A stretch of DNA of 45,331 nucleotides from Lachnospiraceae bacterium (GTDB taxonomy: Bacteria > Bacillota > Clostridia > Lachnospirales > Lachnospiraceae): assembly GCA_018384375.1 (NCBI GenBank), contig JAHAYJ010000107.1, positions 1 to 45,331 on the forward strand. The letters are read 5' to 3'. The position numbers were made by a program, and so were the translations under genes. The notes beneath the pieces were generated by a model. It ran no database searches. It saw only the letters and a program-made list of their open reading frames with translations, and was not told the origin of the DNA. Positions within the stretch are counted from its first letter, which is position 1. Each line of letters starts with the position of its first letter. Below, one piece after another: positions 44,034 to 45,331 of the stretch.

Positions 44034-44750
44034 ATGAACACAAACACTTTATCAAGAAATACTATCTTATTAATTGAGGACGAAGAGAATATCCGTTCCT
44101 TCATCTCCACCACTCTCAAGAACCAGGGGTATAAGATCATCACTGCCGCAACCGGAACAGAAGGCCTGCATCTTTCTGCTTCTCTTTGTCCTGATGTGAT
44201 CCTTCTGGATCTTGGCCTTCCTGATATGGATGGAATGGATATTATCCGGCAACTGCGTACATGGACCTCGGTTCCTGTGATCGTAATTTCGGCACGCAGC
44301 AATGAACATGAGAAAGCAAAAGCTTTGGACTGCGGTGCTGACGACTACATTACCAAGCCCTTCAGCACGGTAGAACTGCTTGCCAGGATCCGCACCTCTC
44401 TTCGGCACAGCAGCCAGATGAGCGACCAGCCGGCTATGCATCAAAAGCCCTACCACCACAAAGCTCTTACGATTAATTACTCCGATCATGTGGTAACGCT
44501 GGAAGGCAATATCATCCATCTGACGCAAATTGAATATAAACTTCTGACTCTCCTTGCCAGGAATTCAGGCAAGGTACTTACCTATACCTTTATCATGGAA
44601 AAAATCTGGGGTCCATATGTTGATAACAACAACCAGATCCTGCGGGTCAACATGGCAAATATCCGGAGAAAAATCGAAAAGAACCCGGCAGCACCGGAAT
44701 ATGTGTTTACCGAAATCGGGATTGGATACCGGATGGCGGAAAGCGATTAA
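44034..44750 (+). CDS. OmpR-family response regulator, KdpE-like
   Basis: A 238-residue regulator. The receiver domain has acidic residues in LLIEDEENIR, phospho-acceptor Asp59 in VILLDLGLPDMDG, and Lys in DYITKPFS. The winged-helix domain (about 135-235) includes HLTQIEYKLLTLLARNSGKVLT and NQILRVNMANIRRKIE. The sequence is close to KdpE. GAGGA lies five bases before ATG 44034; ATG 44022, overlapping the kinase stop, is less likely. It is cotranscribed with the kinase, and a clear terminator follows. Targets are unknown; the repeats before the kinase promoter may be its own site. Confidence 0.9.
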   Translation: MNTNTLSRNTILLIEDEENIRSFISTTLKNQGYKIITAATGTEGLHLSASLCPDVILLDLGLPDMDGMDIIRQLRTWTSVPVIVISARSNEHEKAKALDCGADDYITKPFSTVELLARIRTSLRHSSQMSDQPAMHQKPYHHKALTINYSDHVVTLEGNIIHLTQIEYKLLTLLARNSGKVLTYTFIMEKIWGPYVDNNNQILRVNMANIRRKIEKNPAAPEYVFTEIGIGYRMAESD

Positions 44751-44825
44751 TGCACAGTCAAATGCCAGCTCCTGCTATCAAAAGTGCTCCCGAAGCTACA
44801 AAGGAAATTATGGGAACCTGCATTT

Positions 44826-44872
44826 GAGAAACGGTACTCTCCCTAACCGGAAAGTACCGTTCTCCTTTTTTA
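44826..44872 (+). terminator. Rho-independent terminator of the kdpDE-like operon
   Basis: ACGGTACT (44831-44838) pairs with AGTACCGT (44853-44860), extended by GAG/CTC, followed by CTTTTTT on the plus strand. It lies about 80 bases after the regulator stop. Nothing else is seen in the gap to 44924. Confidence 0.85.
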
Positions 44873-44924
44873 ATAATAGCAACCAATCGTATTACCTCAA
44901 CAAATTCAAAGCTGCTTAATTATT

Positions 44925-45331
44925 CTACTTCAATACATAGCCTATCCATTTTAATCTTCTTTGCATAGCTTCTTGAACAATCGAACTGTCAAGTGCCATT
45001 TCAAAGCCATGGCAAGCCCCTTTTACTTCATGTAGTTCTACAGAAACACCTTCTGCCTGTAATCTTTGCGAAAATGCAACACCTTCATCTTTCAAAGAAT
45101 CAAATTCCGCAACCTCAATATACGTTTTAGGAAAATCAGCTAATGTTTCCGCCTCCATTGGCGATGCATACTGTATCGGCACCGGCATCTTTTCACCAAG
45201 ATATACATTCCACATCATTTTCGAAAGGTTTGAATCCCACACAGGTGTGTCAGTATATTTTTTCATAGATTCCGTAATCATTCTTCTGTCTGTTACCGGG
45301 TAAATCAGCATTACTCCATTAGGAATACTCT
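44925..45331 (-). CDS. Alpha/beta hydrolase (esterase/lipase), cut by the window edge
   Basis: The C-terminal 135 residues of an alpha/beta-hydrolase of the esterase/hormone-sensitive-lipase group; the frame is open through the right end, so the N-terminus with the oxyanion-hole and nucleophile Ser lies outside. The visible part has LIYPVTD, then VAEFDSLKDEG with the catalytic Asp, and CHGFEM with the catalytic His. No start within the window should be assumed; the ATG at 45311 is internal. Substrate unknown. Confidence 0.82.
   Translation of the reverse strand, partial: SIPNGVMLIYPVTDRRMITESMKKYTDTPVWDSNLSKMMWNVYLGEKMPVPIQYASPMEAETLADFPKTYIEVAEFDSLKDEGVAFSQRLQAEGVSVELHEVKGACHGFEMALDSSIVQEAMQRRLKWIGYVLK

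Overview
The window reads as a chromosomal segment of a Gram-positive anaerobe of the Clostridia, most likely Lachnospiraceae. Pointers are a type II fatty-acid operon using FabK and a FabT-like MarR regulator, an AccD-AccA fusion, a HemZ-type radical-SAM protein, a glmS ribozyme, a CIRCE element before groESL, a CD1871A-type CXXC micro-protein, and GHKL kinase/LytTR regulator pairs. No tRNA, rRNA, CRISPR array or intact transposase was seen.

Layout. 1-1,807 (minus): a broken GHKL kinase, a LytTR response regulator and an Xre-type regulator, with stacked palindromes upstream. 9,784-2,037 (minus): a nine-gene run ending at a clear terminator: SpoIIE-type phosphatase with fused kinase domain, TlpA-like lipoprotein, flavodoxin-fold reductase, PAP2 phosphatase, CXXC micro-protein, polyferredoxin membrane protein, DUF1576 membrane protein and a small partner. 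9,984-11,697 (plus): a LytTR/GHKL two-component pair whose kinase gene runs into an ABC-ATPase remnant. 13,116-11,867 (minus): ECF sigma factor and likely anti-sigma. 14,275-13,283: Fic protein. 18,050-14,411: glmS ribozyme, glmS, hemZ. 22,501-18,208: rel, an MBL hydrolase and a DUF3048 lipoprotein.

31,428-22,580 (minus) is the fatty-acid operon: acpP-fabK-fabD-fabG-fabF-fabZ-accDA-fabK paralogue-fabH-fabT. It starts at a consensus promoter followed by three evenly spaced TTTGANNNTCAAA boxes, so the terminal fabT probably represses its own operon. accB and accC are absent. 33,637-31,626 is groES-groEL under CIRCE.

41,984-33,918 (minus) is the most coherent metabolic island: a D-amino-acid aminotransferase, the two halves of D-glutamate cyclase as separate genes (DUF4392 and DUF1445), and all three 5-oxoprolinase subunits (pxpB, pxpC, pxpA). 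They read as one route: D-Ala + 2-oxoglutarate <-> D-Glu + pyruvate; D-Glu -> 5-oxo-D-proline; the 5-oxoprolinase step is inferred, and its stereospecificity is uncertain. Two uncharacterised genes and a degenerate GGDEF gene follow before a strong terminator. 42,747-42,070 is a relQ-type alarmone synthetase behind an in-frame upstream mini-ORF. 42,922-44,750 (plus) is a KdpD/KdpE-like pair without kdpFABC. The right edge cuts an alpha/beta hydrolase.

Recurring local designs are four-base ATGA overlaps between coupled genes and promoters whose -35 box lies inside the terminator hairpin of the preceding operon (glmS, acpP).
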